From the NCBI GenBank assembly GCA_001414485.1, contig LLEY01000101.1:62001-126000 (forward strand): a stretch of DNA of 64,000 nucleotides, read 5' to 3'. The translations under genes were made by a program, and so were the position numbers. This stretch comes from Calycina herbarum (Eukaryota > Ascomycota > Leotiomycetes > Helotiales > Pezizellaceae). The first letter of the stretch is position 1, and every line of letters begins with the position of its first letter. The notes below the pieces were generated by a model. It did not search any database. It saw only the letters and a program-made list of their open reading frames with translations, and had not been told where the DNA came from. Of this stretch, positions 50,106 to 62,663 are shown one piece after another.

Positions 50106-50891
50106 ATGCAGCCTGCACACATAATTAACTGCGAACTCTCGCAACCAAATCACATCGCTGCGAGAATGGCAAACCTAGGGAAAGTACAGCATTCCTTGAA
50201 TGGTCTGTAAACACCCCCCACCCACACATTTTTGAGATGAGAGAGGGAAATTAATGAAGAAGATAGTTTTCAAGAAACCTCTTATTCTCTTCAGTAAGGA
50301 GCCGATGACGGGATTTTATCGAAATGGATATTGTGATGTTGGACTCGAGGATAAGGGGAATCATTCTATCGCTGGTTAGTCCTTTCTTCCCTTCCCTTCC
50401 CTTCCCTTCCCTTACCCCCCTCCAACTACAAAAAAGAAAAGAAAAGAAAGCTGACAGTGTGTTTTTGAAAAGTCACACTCACAGACCCCTTCCTAGATTT
50501 CACTGCGTCAAAAGGTAATAACCTAAGAAGTGCAGGGTTGGTGGGAGGTTGTAAATGGTGTGTTTGTGCTGAGAGGGTATGGGTTTCCCCCTTCTTTCCC
50601 CTCATCCCCTCATCCTTCCCTCTTCTCGTTCCTTGTTATTTTGAACTGCTCTAATTCTAGACGCAGTGGAAAGAAGCACTCCAGCACTACAAGAACTCCG
50701 GCGACGACGCAGCGACTAAAACTGTAGTGCCCAAGGTGCATTTAGCTTCTACACACCAGAAGGCCTTGGATGTTGTGGGGATGGAGGAGTTGAAGTTTGT
50801 ATTCCCTTGCCATCGTCGAGATTTGGATAAAGAAGAAGTGATGCTGATTCGTGCTAGAAAATGGGCTGTGGATCCAGAAATATCGAAGTGA
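50106..50891 (+). CDS. DUF2237-family protein
   Basis: Four exons (50106-50206, 50295-50374, 50485-50576, 50661-50891) total 504 nt, 167 residues. The defining blocks are present in order: EPMTGFYRNGYCDVGLEDKGNH, then FLDFTASKGNNLRSAG, KWCVCAERTQWKEAL, and KVHLASTHQKALDVV with a basic tail. These match the DUF2237 domain known from bacteria and eukaryotes, a small Cys-containing fold of unknown biochemical role. Exon 1 and its donor (GTAAAC) are the weakest part; an internal Met (MANLGKVQHSLNG) is an alternative start. The second intron carries a perfect TTCCC array near 50384-50414. The gene is isolated, with more than 1.4 kb of non-coding DNA on its left and 3.9 kb on its right. Confidence 0.83.
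50384..50414. repeat. TTCCC microsatellite inside an intron
   Basis: About six copies of TTCCC within intron 2 of the DUF2237 gene, close to the donor, followed by a C-run and an AAAAGAAAAG stretch. Confidence 0.85.
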
Positions 50892-53800
50892 AGGAATGTG
50901 TAAGGAGTCTTAGGTGGTGAGACTTATAATGATGCGAGGTGTTATTTTATCCTGTACTCTAATTAACTTTGATTTATGAACCCGAGTTAAAACACTGATG
51001 GTATGAGAACGACCCAAGAGAGCAAAAGTGTTGGTAAATTCTGTGGAAATTATAGTTTAGTACCTGGGAAAATGGCCTCAAACTTGAATACCACTTCCCT
51101 GTTAAATAATCTTTGCTCGGCTCGGAAGCAGACTCAGCTCAACAATTGTGATGACCTATCACCAAAACATCTCACAGCATTGCTGTATCAAAAGAGTTTA
51201 TTTATGTGATATCAGTCTTCTTGCTCAACTCTCCGGAAGAGGCAAAACAGGTAAACACCCCAGCGATTGGCCACACGGATGATCATGCCATGCAGGAAGT
51301 TTGAGATTCACCGTTGAAATATTGAGCCTCCATGATCGACACTCCAGAACCGCCCTTTTAACCGTAAATGGATCAAACAACCCGAGGATCATGCAATTGA
51401 AGAAAGTTTGCAGAATCCTACAGGAAGAGGTGTGGCGTGGTGGATGTGATGACAAATTTGAAAATAAGGTATACATACATACTTCCAAAAAGCAAACAAG
51501 TCCTAATTGGGATGGATCTTCGAAGGAGTCCTGTCACCTATTTATTTAGAAGATCTGCAGGTAAATCTAGTGGAAATTTAAAACGAGGCCTAGATGTTAA
51601 GCGAAGTGGTGTGGTACACACACATCGACACCACACCAATCCGGCAGTCAAACTGCCAGCACGGTAATTGAAATGATCTGCATCGCTGGCATGTACATAT
51701 GGATAAACTCTCCTTCCTGCACTAAATTTCCGGGCTATAGATTGCCGGATCAAGCTCTGTGTCAGCACACTCGACTAGCGAGATTGAGACAAGTTTGATT
51801 GTAGTTTTCACGAGCTGTATGTTGTGCCAATAACAAAAAGTAAGCTCGTGAAGCAGCTATAAAGCTATAAATGCCTCGAGCCTTGCCACCACAACTCCTC
51901 CCCGTACGCGAGGCTGCAATGTAACCGCCGCAGGAACAGGAAGTGATGGGGAGCGGCATAGTGTAGAGCAGATCTCTCATACATGAGTGTGAAATGTCTC
52001 TGCTTTAGTTGGAAACCGCGTCGGAGAAAAAAAACAAGTGAAAAATGTTGTGGAACGGAAGGACAAGAGAGTAAGCGTTCGGGTTCGGCAGTATTGACAA
52101 CGAACTGGTACGACTTTCTGAAATGGAAAGGATCCGGGATTTAATCGAACAGCAGACCTAAGAAAAAAAGACGTATCAAGAAATCTCTCGTTGAGATTTT
52201 GGTTGGTGTTGCGAACGGAGAATAAAAAGAGATAATCAAGGCAACACATCTCATTTTCCCCGCATCGTTTCTATCCAACCACACCAACATCCAACATCGG
52301 ACGATGAAACATGAAACGAATATAGATTTTTCGAGATCAGTCAGCCCTTCCTGCTCCGCCCTTCCACAACGATCCCCGACCTCGTACCGGAAGACAACCC
52401 GGTAAGCGCAGGTAGGGCAAAACACGAAATGCAGAGTTAATCACGAGTGACAAAGGGAACGAAGAACAGGTCCAATAATTCGTTACAAATGAGAAACCGA
52501 CTAATCTCAATACCAACCGTGTCTCGGTCCCATGTCGCTGGTATTACAACTAAGTAGGTGACATCTGGATAGTTGCATTTTGGCACACGACTTCCAGGTG
52601 GCTCACCACCTTTGTGCGTGGGGTTGCTACCATCATCTTATCAAGGGCAGTCCCAGCCAGAAAACCTAATTAGGACATTGCCGCAGTTGAGTTGTGTGGT
52701 GGAACATGTAACCATCTCAGATGCAAGGATTGAATAATGGGAAACCAACACCCCACAAACTTCAGCCTCGACGGGACTCAGTGAGTTTGCATGTGGTTCC
52801 AGACGGCTTGATTCAGAGTTGAACGAGTTTGTATGTAACCTTGCGAGCCGTTCCGCAAGAACAAGATACACATGTGTGGTTGTTATTGGTAACTGGTATC
52901 GTGACCATGAATGATTTCTGAAGAGTGAGATTCTCGGACCCGATAGAGTTCATGAACAGTGAGGAGCTTGGGGAAATGATTTTCGACGATTATACTTGTA
53001 CAAGGCTGTGACAGAGCCTGGTGAAAGAGTGGTGTTGTGATCAATTTAGATTTTGGTGTTTGAGAAAGATGGGATAGGAATGGGAAATCACAATCATTTG
53101 TGGACCAAATGAGAACCCTGAAGCCTGCCCTGCTTCCCGACCCAAATCCCGCAACCAACCGAACCAGTTAGACAGTGCAAAGACGTTGACGTTCCACTGA
53201 TAAGTCCCCAATGCAAATGTCTCCGTCCCGGAATTGATATTAGAATCCCATTGTCGGGAATACTGACTGCTGGACTTGTCTAGTGCGGAAAAGTTTGCTG
53301 TCAAAGTGGGAGAAGAGAGGAGAGGCGCGTTTCATGTGGTACTACCAACTCGTTCCTACATGTCCTGAGGGTTGTCATCTCAGGCGGAGGAGCCAGGCCC
53401 ATGGCAGTACAAGAAGAGTAGAGAACAACGATTGGAGGCATAGCCACCATGCTGACCTTGATGCTGATGCCATTGCTCGCTTCTGAAGGGTGTCACTAGA
53501 CGGAGCACTATTCCACAACGCAAATACGAAAGGTTGACAATTGAGCCTGGGAAGCGAGAAAGCCCATTGGGCGGCACAAAGGCATCCGCGGCGCAACCGT
53601 TAATTTGTAGACAGATGGTCGCATAAGGTAGCCAGCAGTCGAGCGGTGACGAGGTAAGCTGTGGAGAGATTGCATGCTGACCTCTTGAGGATTCGAGGAA
53701 TCATAACCCGTGGATAAGGATGTGACATGATGAACAGGTGGAAATTCGGAATAGGTAGGTTCCATATAGTAAGCCTATGGTTACACCACGAAAAGAGGGT

Positions 53801-54842
53801 TGAGGCGCAACAATACGAAAAATCAGTATCTTAAAAAGAAGATGAATGCCCTCTGGAACAGAAGACGATATCCCAAGTATCCTACGTTACATGGGACTGA
53901 TAGCAGATCGCCATGCCGCAAGCCATACATGCAACCAACCACTGGGATGGGAGAGTAGAAGAGAAAAGGGGAGCGTTGATTCGGTGTTGAGGCCTTGAAG
54001 GGGCTCAGCAGGGGGGATAATAGGTGCCGAGTCGAGCCAGTCACAGGCTAGATTGAACAGGGTTTAGTGGCCTCCACGACAGGGCCTAGCAAGACCCCTA
54101 GCATTTCAATGCGGAGAAGTTCCAAGAAGGGCCGTTTTATGTGGGTGGCTTGCACTTGACTGCCCTCGACGGCGAGAGGGGGGCGTATGGTGCTTGCGCT
54201 GGTTGGTAGAGGTGGTAGAGGTGGAAGAGAGGTTGAGTGGAGGCACTGGGGCGAACCGTTATCGAAGCCGTCGGGTGAGGCTTGACCTGGCTTGAGCTCC
54301 TTCATCCCTTGCTAATCTATTGTAAGTACGGAGGGGAGGACCATTAATCTAACCACTTCGATCCGATCCAATTTGACTAGGCCTAGTTGCAGTAGCCAGT
54401 AGATAAGTTGCTGCAGCTATTTGTATCGTATCGTATCCTACTTCACGTGTAGGATGACCAGGCCCGCAAGTACCCTACCCTCGTATATAGGGTTGGGCAG
54501 GTCCCTCGCACCACAGCTGTCTATTCTGATCAATTGTTGGTTTGTTTTGGTTGATCGAACTGAGCAACGCTGAGCCTGGAATGCTTTGCACCTATTAATC
54601 TGGCTCTGCCCCCCTCGCTGCCACATTCACCAACATCCATTCACTCTTGCGCCACATTATTCAGTTAGAGCCTCCCGTGGCTGTGATTCGTCAAATCGGT
54701 CGAAAGGTACCTTCCGATCCTACAAAAGAGGCAGCCTCCAACGCGCCTTCCTCTCTTAAGGTTAACTCCTCAACCTTCGGAGAAATCTCAACTCCGAGCT
54801 CTCTCTCACAATACTCAATCTTGCTAAACGCCAACTTTCAAG
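50892..54842. other. long intergenic region upstream of the UNC-93-like transporter
   Basis: 3.95 kb with no supported gene; the open frames are short and match nothing. The part next to 54842 is the presumed promoter and leader of the transporter, with a CT-rich leader. A GTGGTGTGGTACACACACA-type tract with an opposing CACCACACC lies near 51606-51640. Such a large gap may hide a non-coding RNA, but nothing in it proves that. Confidence 0.5.
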
Positions 54843-56600
54843 ATGGATCCTGAGCAACCAACACCGGCTACGGCCCAGCCCGTAACTCACGATGTCAAGA
54901 GCCCAGCAAGTCACCACACCGATCCGGCACCCTCATATGCCGATGCTGGTGAGAACTATGTCCCTGAAGTTCGACCAACGGGTTGGAAATGGCGTGAGTT
55001 TAAGATTGCCAAGTTCTCTTTGGGATGGTACGCTTCTCCACGAATTCAACTTCTTATGGTCTCCTTCGTCTGTTTTCTCTGCCCCGGAATGTTCAACGCC
55101 TTGGGTGGACTGGGTGGTGGTGGTAAATCCGACGCGACTCTTGCCGATAACATGGTACGTCCTCACCTCACTTGTCATATATGAAAAAGTCGTTTTATAT
55201 ACAATAAAATCTAATATTAACTTTCACTTATAGAACATTGCCCTCTACTCGACATTCGCAGTCTTTGCCTTTTTCGGTGGTACTGTGGTCAACAAGCTAG
55301 GTGTCAAGACAACTTTGAGCTTTGGTGGAATTGGATACTGTATTTACGCTCTCAGCTTGCTACTTTCAGAGCACTTTTCCGTCGGAGGTTTCAACATTTT
55401 TGCTGGAGCTTTCCTCGGTGTCTGCGCTGGCTTGCTATGGACTGCCCAGGGAACCATCATGATCTCATATCCAGTTGAGGCCGACAAGGGAAAATACTTT
55501 GCTATCTTCTGGTCCATTTTCAATCTCGGTGCCGTGTTGGGCAATTTGGTAAGTCTTTTCTTGAATTTCTGAGGTGTTCAAAGCTCTCATAGCCATATCC
55601 GATGCTGACCTTTTACTCATCAGATCCCATTGGGTGAGTCGTTCAACAGCAAGAAGAATGAGACAGTTTCCGACGGAACCTACATCGCCTTCATCATTCT
55701 CATGTTCTGTGGTTCTCTCGTTGCTTTACTTCTTTGCAACGCCAAGGATGTTATTCGAAAGGATGGCACCAAGGTGGTTTTGATGAAGCATCCTAGTTGG
55801 ACATCCGAATTCGTTGGTCTTTGGGAAACCCTCACATACGAACCTATGGTTGTTCTTCTGTTCCCCATGTTCTGGTCCTCCAATTGGTTCATCACATACC
55901 AAGCAAATGGTGTAAATGCCGCCTACTTTACCACCAGAACCAAGGCTCTCAACAATCTCCTCTACTATCTTGCACAGATCATCGGTGCATTGGCATTCGG
56001 ATACGCCATGGATATCCAAGCTTTCAGACGTTCCGTCCGAGCCAAGGCCTCGTTGGCTTTTCTTATGGTTCTCACCATGGTTGTTTGGGGTGGTGGATAC
56101 AAATTCGCTCTACGATACAACAGAGATGATGTAAATGTCAAGCTTCACCCAGACCGTGTTTTCATGGATTGGTCGACACCTGGATACGTTGGCCCCATGT
56201 TCCTTTACTTCTTTTACGGATTCTACGATGCTGTCTGGCAAGCCGCCGTCTACTGGTATGTTCATTCCTCACTTGATTGAAAAATCACGACTAATAACTC
56301 AACAGGTACATGGGTTCCCTCTCCAACTCCGGTCGTCGTTCCGCCAATTACGTCGGATTCTACAAGGGAATTCAATCAGCCGGTGCCGCAGTTATGTGGA
56401 GTTTGGACAGCAACAAGCTCGAGTACATCAAGGAGTTTGCATCCAACTGGGCTCTCCTTTCCGGCTCCTTGGTCATCGCAACACCCATCATCTGGTTGAG
56501 AATCAAGGATCACGTCTCAGTCGAGGAGGATGTCGCCAACACCGATGCCGTCATCGCTGATGTTGTTCCAGTCACACATCCTGAAAAGGCAGTTGTCTGA
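54843..56600 (+). CDS. UNC-93-like (DUF895) membrane transporter
   Basis: Major-facilitator-like membrane protein; fungal members are often annotated DUF895, and their substrates are unknown. Four exons (54843-55154, 55234-55548, 55624-56255, 56306-56600) total 1554 nt, 517 residues. A hydrophilic N-terminus of about 60 residues precedes some ten to twelve membrane helices, for example IQLLMVSFVCFLCPGMF, FNIFAGAFLGVCAGLLW, YIAFIILMFCGSLVALLL and GPMFLYFFYGFYDAVW. UNC-93 landmarks are PGMFNALGGLGGGG near residue 75, the TAQGTIMISYP loop, and GKYFAIFWSIFNLGAVLG. The tail is acidic and ends PVTHPEKAVV. The very long upstream region hints at elaborate regulation. Confidence 0.92.
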
Positions 56601-57456
56601 TTGATTTTCTTCACTTGTTTTAGCGTGCCCGACTAGCTCCATTTGTTACATATCGGAATGGGTATTTGAATTTGTGGGTTGGATGGTTTGACTTACTTTT
56701 TTTCCTCCAAGTTAGTGTTCACATGGGATGGGCATGATGCATAAGGGTGCGGGGCTATACCACGAGTGTTTTTTCTAGTTTTTCCGAGACATTGAGAAAT
56801 ACGAATAATTACGAATGCACGAGCGTCGCTATTCTTTATTTATCAGGGTACATATCTTACCATAGCATAGGTATATCTCATTGCTGGTATGCTTTTATTT
56901 ACCATCTTGAGGTTCGGATATTACATTGCCACTTCTTATCTCGTTTACTGGCTTTCCAAGTCTCTACCGGACCCTGTTCATCTGATATACCCTATACTCA
57001 GCCTCATGACCACTTGTGCCGTCGCCAGTTCCTTCCACGAAAATATTCACCTATACATGGGGATATATTATTCACATCGCACATAGTTCCGTTGTCGAAT
57101 CTTCTGGTAAGATATTTTTCAGTAGGCTGACTTATATTTCTCGCTTCAAAATGCAGATAGCAATTTCTTGTTTATTTTCGTCTCTCATCTATCAAGCCCC
57201 CTCCCTCCTGGGGTTTTGCTCCATTAATTGGCCTTTAAGCAAGTCTATGATATCCTCTCTACAAGTCTTCATGGCCTTGCCCATTCCTTCAGCAACTAAC
57301 TTCGACCATCCCCTCCAAATCTTTCCCTGCCGCCACATGCGTCCAAGTCATGTTTCGTCACACCACCGACCCACTTCCATCGCTTCCACAGCTTCCATCA
57401 TATATACCCTCGTCACATTCGCTCCTATCTCAGCAATCCTCTAATCCCTCCCCCCG
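56601..57456. other. convergent intergenic region
   Basis: 856 bp between the transporter (+) and the small membrane protein (-). It holds both 3' ends. The open frames seen in it are not convincing. Confidence 0.5.
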
Positions 57457-57696
57457 TCAGAATCTATATCCCCCATCATACATCCATCTGGCATTATAAT
57501 CCCACATCCGAATCATGGTTCCCTCTCCACCACCGAACAGGACCCAACCCAGAAATGCGAGGAGCGAAAAGGTGATTGTGAAGAAGAGGGCCAGAAGGAG
57601 GTAGGCGCCGTGGATCTTTTGGGCGTCGTATTGGAATTGGTTTACTGCTTGTTGGAATTCTGGTGGTGTGTGTTGGAGATTGGGGAAGGGTGGCAT
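57457..57696 (-). CDS. small single-pass membrane protein
   Basis: Uninterrupted 79-residue frame from ATG. The N-terminal 30 residues are hydrophilic (MPPFPNLQHTPPEFQQAVNQ). A hydrophobic helix follows at about residues 32-54 (YLLLALFFTITFSLLAFLGW), then a Gly-rich turn (FGGGEGTM) and an aromatic, positively charged tail ending WMYDGGYRF. Such compact proteins occur in ER or mitochondrial membranes. The composition and the coherent topology make it more than a chance frame, but no family is recognised. Confidence 0.55.
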   Translation of the reverse strand: MPPFPNLQHTPPEFQQAVNQFQYDAQKIHGAYLLLALFFTITFSLLAFLGWVLFGGGEGTMIRMWDYNARWMYDGGYRF

Positions 57697-58660
57697 TTTT
57701 GGGAAGTTTGATTTTTTGAGCGATTTGAGATGGTGATTTGATGCACAGTAGAGGGGCTTTTGGGGGTTGTTGGTGGATTTTTTTTCGAATCTGGGGTTTT
57801 ATAATCGATGGTTCTTGGAGGTTATGCTATTTAGGTGAGGGTAATTGTGTGGTTTCTTGGACTGAGGGGTATAACTGAGGATTTTGTAGGTCTTGTCACT
57901 TGAGGGTGTGAATAAAGGATCTGGTGAGGAATGGAGGAGGTGAGGTGGTTATGAATGTTTGTATTGCAATTATACTCATCGTGTTATTATTCATGGTTCG
58001 TTCTTGATGACTCCTTGGGCTTGTGCTTCTGTTGTTGTGACTTATTTTTAGCAAACATGGTTTTGATACTTGAAAAGGGTGGATTGGGTACGCTGGACAA
58101 AGAGAAGAGGAGATATCGTTGGTGAGACGGGAACTTGGGCCATTGGGTGGTGGAAGACTAAAAGGGGTAGAGAATTAAGGGGGTGTGATAATAAAAGGTT
58201 CTTCGCTAGTGCTTTATGTTAGAAAGACATTGTCATTGTGTAATTCGTGGTTGAGATCAAGCAGGTAGCGTGGTCTAAAATTAGATGAATTATTGAAGGA
58301 TGTCTGTGTAGGAAAAACAAGAAGCTCCTTCTTCACCATCTTCTTCAGTTCCAAATTGTTTCAAAACAAAACAATCAAGAGCTCCTCCCCCTTTCATATC
58401 AAAGACCTCTCCACCTCCAAGCGAAGTACACAAACCCCGAAGTTTGGCCGACTGGCAAGACGTCAGCCACCAGGAGCTTGAGCTTCACCACTTCAAGACA
58501 ACACAGTCACTGTCGCTCTCCCTGCGCAATCTCAGCAGCTCTCAAGCAAACAACAAACCTCACACCTACCACCCCAATTGCCAAAGAACCCCTCCCTCAT
58601 CGTACAGCGCATTCTCCCCAGTCAATCCCGCAGAAGGGGCACAGCCCAGACCACCAAACC
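57697..58660. other. divergent intergenic, promoter of END3
   Basis: 964 bp between the small membrane-protein gene (-) and END3 (+). The right end (58.3-58.66 kb) is C/A-rich and is probably the END3 leader. No gene is supported. Confidence 0.5.
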
Positions 58661-60010
58661 ATGGCGCCCAAAACCATCGAACAAGCCGAAATCGAGAAAT
58701 ACTGGGAAATCTTCGCCTCCCTCAGCAATGGAGGAACCCATCTCACAGGCTCCCAAGCAGCACCGGTTCTGAAGAATAGTCAATTGAGAGACGATCAACT
58801 AGAGCGGATCTGGGACCTGGCGGATGTGGATAATGATGGGAACTTGGATTTCGAGGAGTTTTGTGTGGCTATGAGACTCATTTTTGATTTGGTCAATGGG
58901 GTATGCTTTAATTTTGGTTTGCGGGGTATGCGATTGGGAGTTGGAGACAAGGCTGACGATTTACTTCTTGTGATAGGAATATGCGGATGTACCTGCTGTA
59001 TTGCCGGACTGGTTGGTTCCGGAATCGAAGGCACATTTGGTGCAGGCGAATAGAGCGTTGACGGGAAGACAGGTTCAATTTGAACAGATAGAAGACGATG
59101 ATGATTCTCCGGGCTTGAAGGATGGCTTCGATTGGTATATGAGTCCGGCGGATAAGGCGAAATACGATGAGATATATTCTGCGAATCGGGATGGACGGGG
59201 AGATATTACTTGTAAGCTTGCCTACACTCCTCTACGACTTGTGCTGGACTTATGCTAACTTTTGTTACAGTTGAATCTCTAGATTCCCTCTACTATTCCC
59301 TCGATGTACCAGACACCGATGTTCGCAGCGCATGGAACCTCATAAACCCAAAACAATCACAAGCCATATCCAAAGACGCATGTCTCGCATTCCTCCATAT
59401 TCTCAACAACAGACATGAAGGCTACCGAATCCCCCGAACAGTCCCTCCCTCTCTACGATCAAGTTTTGAGCGCAATCAAATCGATTACCAAGTTGACAAC
59501 CAACGCACATCCTCCCCGGCACAAAAATGGGGTACACACGGTGGTGAAGATACGAGTTCAGGTAAAAAGGCGAAATTCGGAGAAACATACCTAAGTCGCA
59601 TCGGCGTGGGCGGAAAGAGTAGTTACCGACCAGCAGGCACAGATTTCTCTAGTACGAAAACTACTGAGGATTGGGAGGAAGTTCGTTTAAAGAAACAACT
59701 CGCAGAATTGGAAGCTAAAATTGAAAAGGTGGAGTCGGTGTCGGAAAAGAGACATGGTGGAAGGAGAGATACGAAGCCGGCGTTGGTGAAGAGGGAATTG
59801 GAACAGTTGTTGGATTATAAGAGGAAGGAATTGAGAGATCTGGAGACAGGAGAGGGCAGGAGTAAGGTGGGTGCGGGGTTGAAGGGGGTCAGTGATGAGA
59901 TTGAGACTGTGAGAGAGCAGGTTGAGGGATTGGAGACGCATTTGAGGACGAGACAACAGGTTTTGGAGGAGTTGCAGAGGGAGATTGAGAATGAGAAGAC
60001 GGGAAGATAA
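58661..60010 (+). CDS. END3: END3, actin cytoskeleton-regulatory complex protein
   Basis: EH-domain adaptor that acts with Pan1 and Sla1 at the plasma membrane to couple endocytic coat formation to actin assembly. Three exons (58661-58900, 58977-59211, 59271-60010) total 1215 nt, 404 residues. The first EH domain (about residues 10-100) contains the calcium-binding loop [12 protein letters not shown] at residues 55-66. [10 protein letters not shown] at the start and [18 protein letters not shown] after it are family landmarks. A second, degenerate EH module follows from about residue 130 ([20 protein letters not shown]). The C-terminal third (from about residue 285) is a long charged coiled coil, as in yeast End3. 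The start ATG lies in a good context (ACCATGGCG). Confidence 0.95.
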
Positions 60011-60677
60011 TGAGGGATGGGGGCGTGTATGGTACATAGAAGGTTAATATATTACACGATTGTATAACTGGTGGGCAAGCTGGCTGGTAACACCAGGAAT
60101 TTTGGTCAAACATAGGTAAGAGAGAGGTTCGGGCGTTCATCTGAGTACACCCGCCTTCCTCTAAATTGTGGGAAACTACGTCTTCAACTTCCTAAATACG
60201 GTGTACGCGGAGTATAGAATACAGAACTATTTTTTAGCAGCATTGACTAGGTGCAGGCTAAACAACTAGGAGCCCCCAATGAATCGATCTTCTGGATTTT
60301 GACGTGAGGATACTTCTAAACATTCTTTTCCGTAGAAAGACACAAAGTTTACACAGCCAATGTCACCTTGAAAACAATACGGAGTATTGCAGTCCCCTTC
60401 AAATCAGCCTTGTGCCTGAACCTTGATACGGCTATCTTGAGACCCACATCTTCGGCAGCCTTGCGACCTCGACCTCACCCTCGACCATTCCAGGCTATCA
60501 TCAGCTTCACCACGTCTTGTACAGCCACAGTATTTCCCCTATTTTCAGGAATTTGGATTGCTGCTGGTTGTCTTCTGGCCCTGTTTTAATTTGCCTTCAA
60601 TTCGAGATATCAAAGGATCATCAGCCTCTTCACAGTTTCTTGGACCAAGGGCTTTCCTCTGCATTTATTCAGTCGGG
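60011..60677. other. intergenic, promoter of the phosphatase-like gene
   Basis: 667 bp between two plus-strand genes; END3 3' UTR and the next promoter. An open frame runs into the next gene from 60558, but the first convincing ATG there is 60678. Confidence 0.55.
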
Positions 60678-61808
60678 ATGTCGTCCATGGCAGTGAATAG
60701 AATACTCGATGCACAGAATCACCAGAGGCTAGAAACATCTACCAGCAGCTACCTTGCATCCAGCAACAACTACAATAGCCGCACCTACAACTCCAACACA
60801 ACCACTGCGAGTCCAACACCGTTCATTCCCAAAGCACAAGCAGACATGTCTACCATCTCGCAAATACAAGGAGTTGAGCCTACAGGAAAACTGGACTGGC
60901 GCGTAAGTGCTCCCTCTTGGGTGAACCTCGAACTCGACTAATATATTTACTAGGCTCCCTCTCCTCCTCATATCAACGTACCCGCAGCCACAGAAGACGC
61001 TCCGATTCGTATACCACAATACCACGGGAGACACAGCAGCGATGAAGATAGGAATATATTGAATCTTATTGCGAACAGTGTCTCTGCGCCTTCAGCAATA
61101 AACGATTGGCAATACGAAAACCGCAGACGCGCACAGCCGATACTGTCTTTCCTGCACCTTGGTCCTTCGGCCGCTGCCCGAGACATCAATTATGTACAAT
61201 CCAACGGCATCACTATGCTGCTTGCCATCAGAAACAGCGCAACAGCACAGGCTCGCCTTTTGAGTGGGGAAAAGGTCGCAAACCAACTTGGCATCCAAGC
61301 CGCTGCAATCGATCTTGATGGCATGCAAGACCTCATCAGTACTGGATTCCGGAACGCGATCCAGGTCATCAATGATCACCTAATCCAAATGCACAAACTC
61401 CAAGCAGCCGGCTTCTTACAACACCCTGGAAAAGTATTGGTATTCTGCGAATCCGGAAACGAGCGATCGGCCGCAGTTGTGGTTGCCTACATCATGTTCA
61501 TGTACGGCATGGACTTCATCCCGGCCATCCAATACATACAAACTCAACGCTTTTGTGTAGCCTTCGATGACTCGCTCAAGGAACTCCTTCAAAGCTACGG
61601 GGATATTCTAAAGGCACATGTCGAGGTCGTAAATGCAACCACGAGTGCTCTTCCCACCAATACGTTCCGACCAGCACCAAAACGAGGCCGCTCAGACTCG
61701 GTGGATGAATCGGGAATGGATATCGATGATCAAGATGACATTGAGAGATTTGGAAATAGAGCTGGATTTGCTCCTTTCCGTGATATCAATCATCACCTCC
61801 AGTCTTGA
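60678..61808 (+). CDS. dual-specificity-phosphatase-like protein
   Basis: Two exons (60678-60902 and 60954-61808) total 1080 nt, 359 residues. Residues about 110-275 form a dual-specificity phosphatase-like domain: PILSFLHLGPSAAARDINYVQSNGITMLLAI is the typical 'glimpse' of the first strands, and the P-loop at about 218-224 reads VLVFCESGNERSAAVVVAYIM. The CX5R signature is intact (C-ESGNE-R), but the usual His before the Cys is Phe, and the general-acid loop is not obvious. It could be a weak phosphatase or a STYX-like phosphobinder. The N-terminus (about 75 residues) is Ser/Asn/Thr-rich. The tail has a basic patch (APKRGRSDS), possibly nuclear, followed by acidic DDQDDIE. Confidence 0.82.
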
Positions 61809-62431
61809 GATCAGGATTGCGATGGGGTGTGAATTTGTGTTCATATGGCGATGGATGGGTGTTCGTGTATGATAAACGATGCATTATATGGGAGGCGCAT
61901 CTGGATTTGAGCCTAGATATTCTGAGCCAGGGGGTTTCACTTGGCTGGCTTTGTACTATGCATGGAAGGGAGGAACTTTGGAGGGTTTCGTCGAAGAAAG
62001 GATGGCGTTTATTGAATACCCATGGCGTTGTGGGATGGTTCATTATGGTAAACCCACTTGTAGCTGGTCTCGACTGCCATGTTTGTGGGTATAGACTTTG
62101 TTTTTTTGTAGGTAGTTAGTTGAATGGAACAAGGTCTTGATTTTCTTGCGTAATTGCCATGTTTGTTGATATTACTTTTTCCCCTTCTCCTTCATCTCCC
62201 ATCTTCCCCTCCTACCTAGCCTAGCTAGAAAACTTGTGAAACCTTGAAGTTTAAGGATCAAGCAGAACAAGTGAAGCCAGGTTTAATTGGGAGAAATGGT
62301 ACAGGGGTTCGCGTTGGCAACAACTCATTGCCCCAACTTATTCACCCCCCCTCCTCCCCCCCTACAAATTCGACGACCCACTATTTTAGAGCCAAATAAG
62401 CCGAACCCAGACATCAAATCAAAACCATTCA
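61809..62431. other. intergenic
   Basis: 623 bp holding the 3' UTR of the phosphatase-like gene. No supported gene. Confidence 0.5.
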
Positions 62432-62663
62432 GCTCGATTAGTCCAGTGGTCAAGACGTTGGAACATATTGCCTTTACTCGATTTCCCTCCTCGTTTACGA
62501 GGCTGTCGCCCCTATTGCGACGACTCCCAAGAAGCCGATCCCAGAGATCTTGCAGGGTTGTCCTCAATATTATACGGGTGTTATGGTAAACCTGAGAGTT
62601 AGGTGGCTTAAGCCCTAAAATATACAAAATCTAGAAGCCTCAGTTCAAATCTGAGATCGAGCA
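62432..62663 (+). tRNA. tRNA-like locus with a large insert, atypical anticodon loop
   Basis: The acceptor GCTCGAT pairs perfectly with ATCGAGC, with discriminator A at 62663. The D arm GTCC/AGAC encloses AGTGGTCA (A box TAGTCCAGTGG). A five-pair stem TTGGA/TCTAG (with wobbles) could be the anticodon stem. The T stem CTCAG/CTGAG encloses TTCAAAT (B box AGTTCAAATCT). A run of at least eight T follows at about 62672-62681, as in Pol III termination. The anticodon loop holds about 167 nt, far above the usual intron, and no loop with U33 can be drawn. It may be a tRNA gene split by an insertion, a tRNA-derived element or a Pol III ncRNA. Confidence 0.45.
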
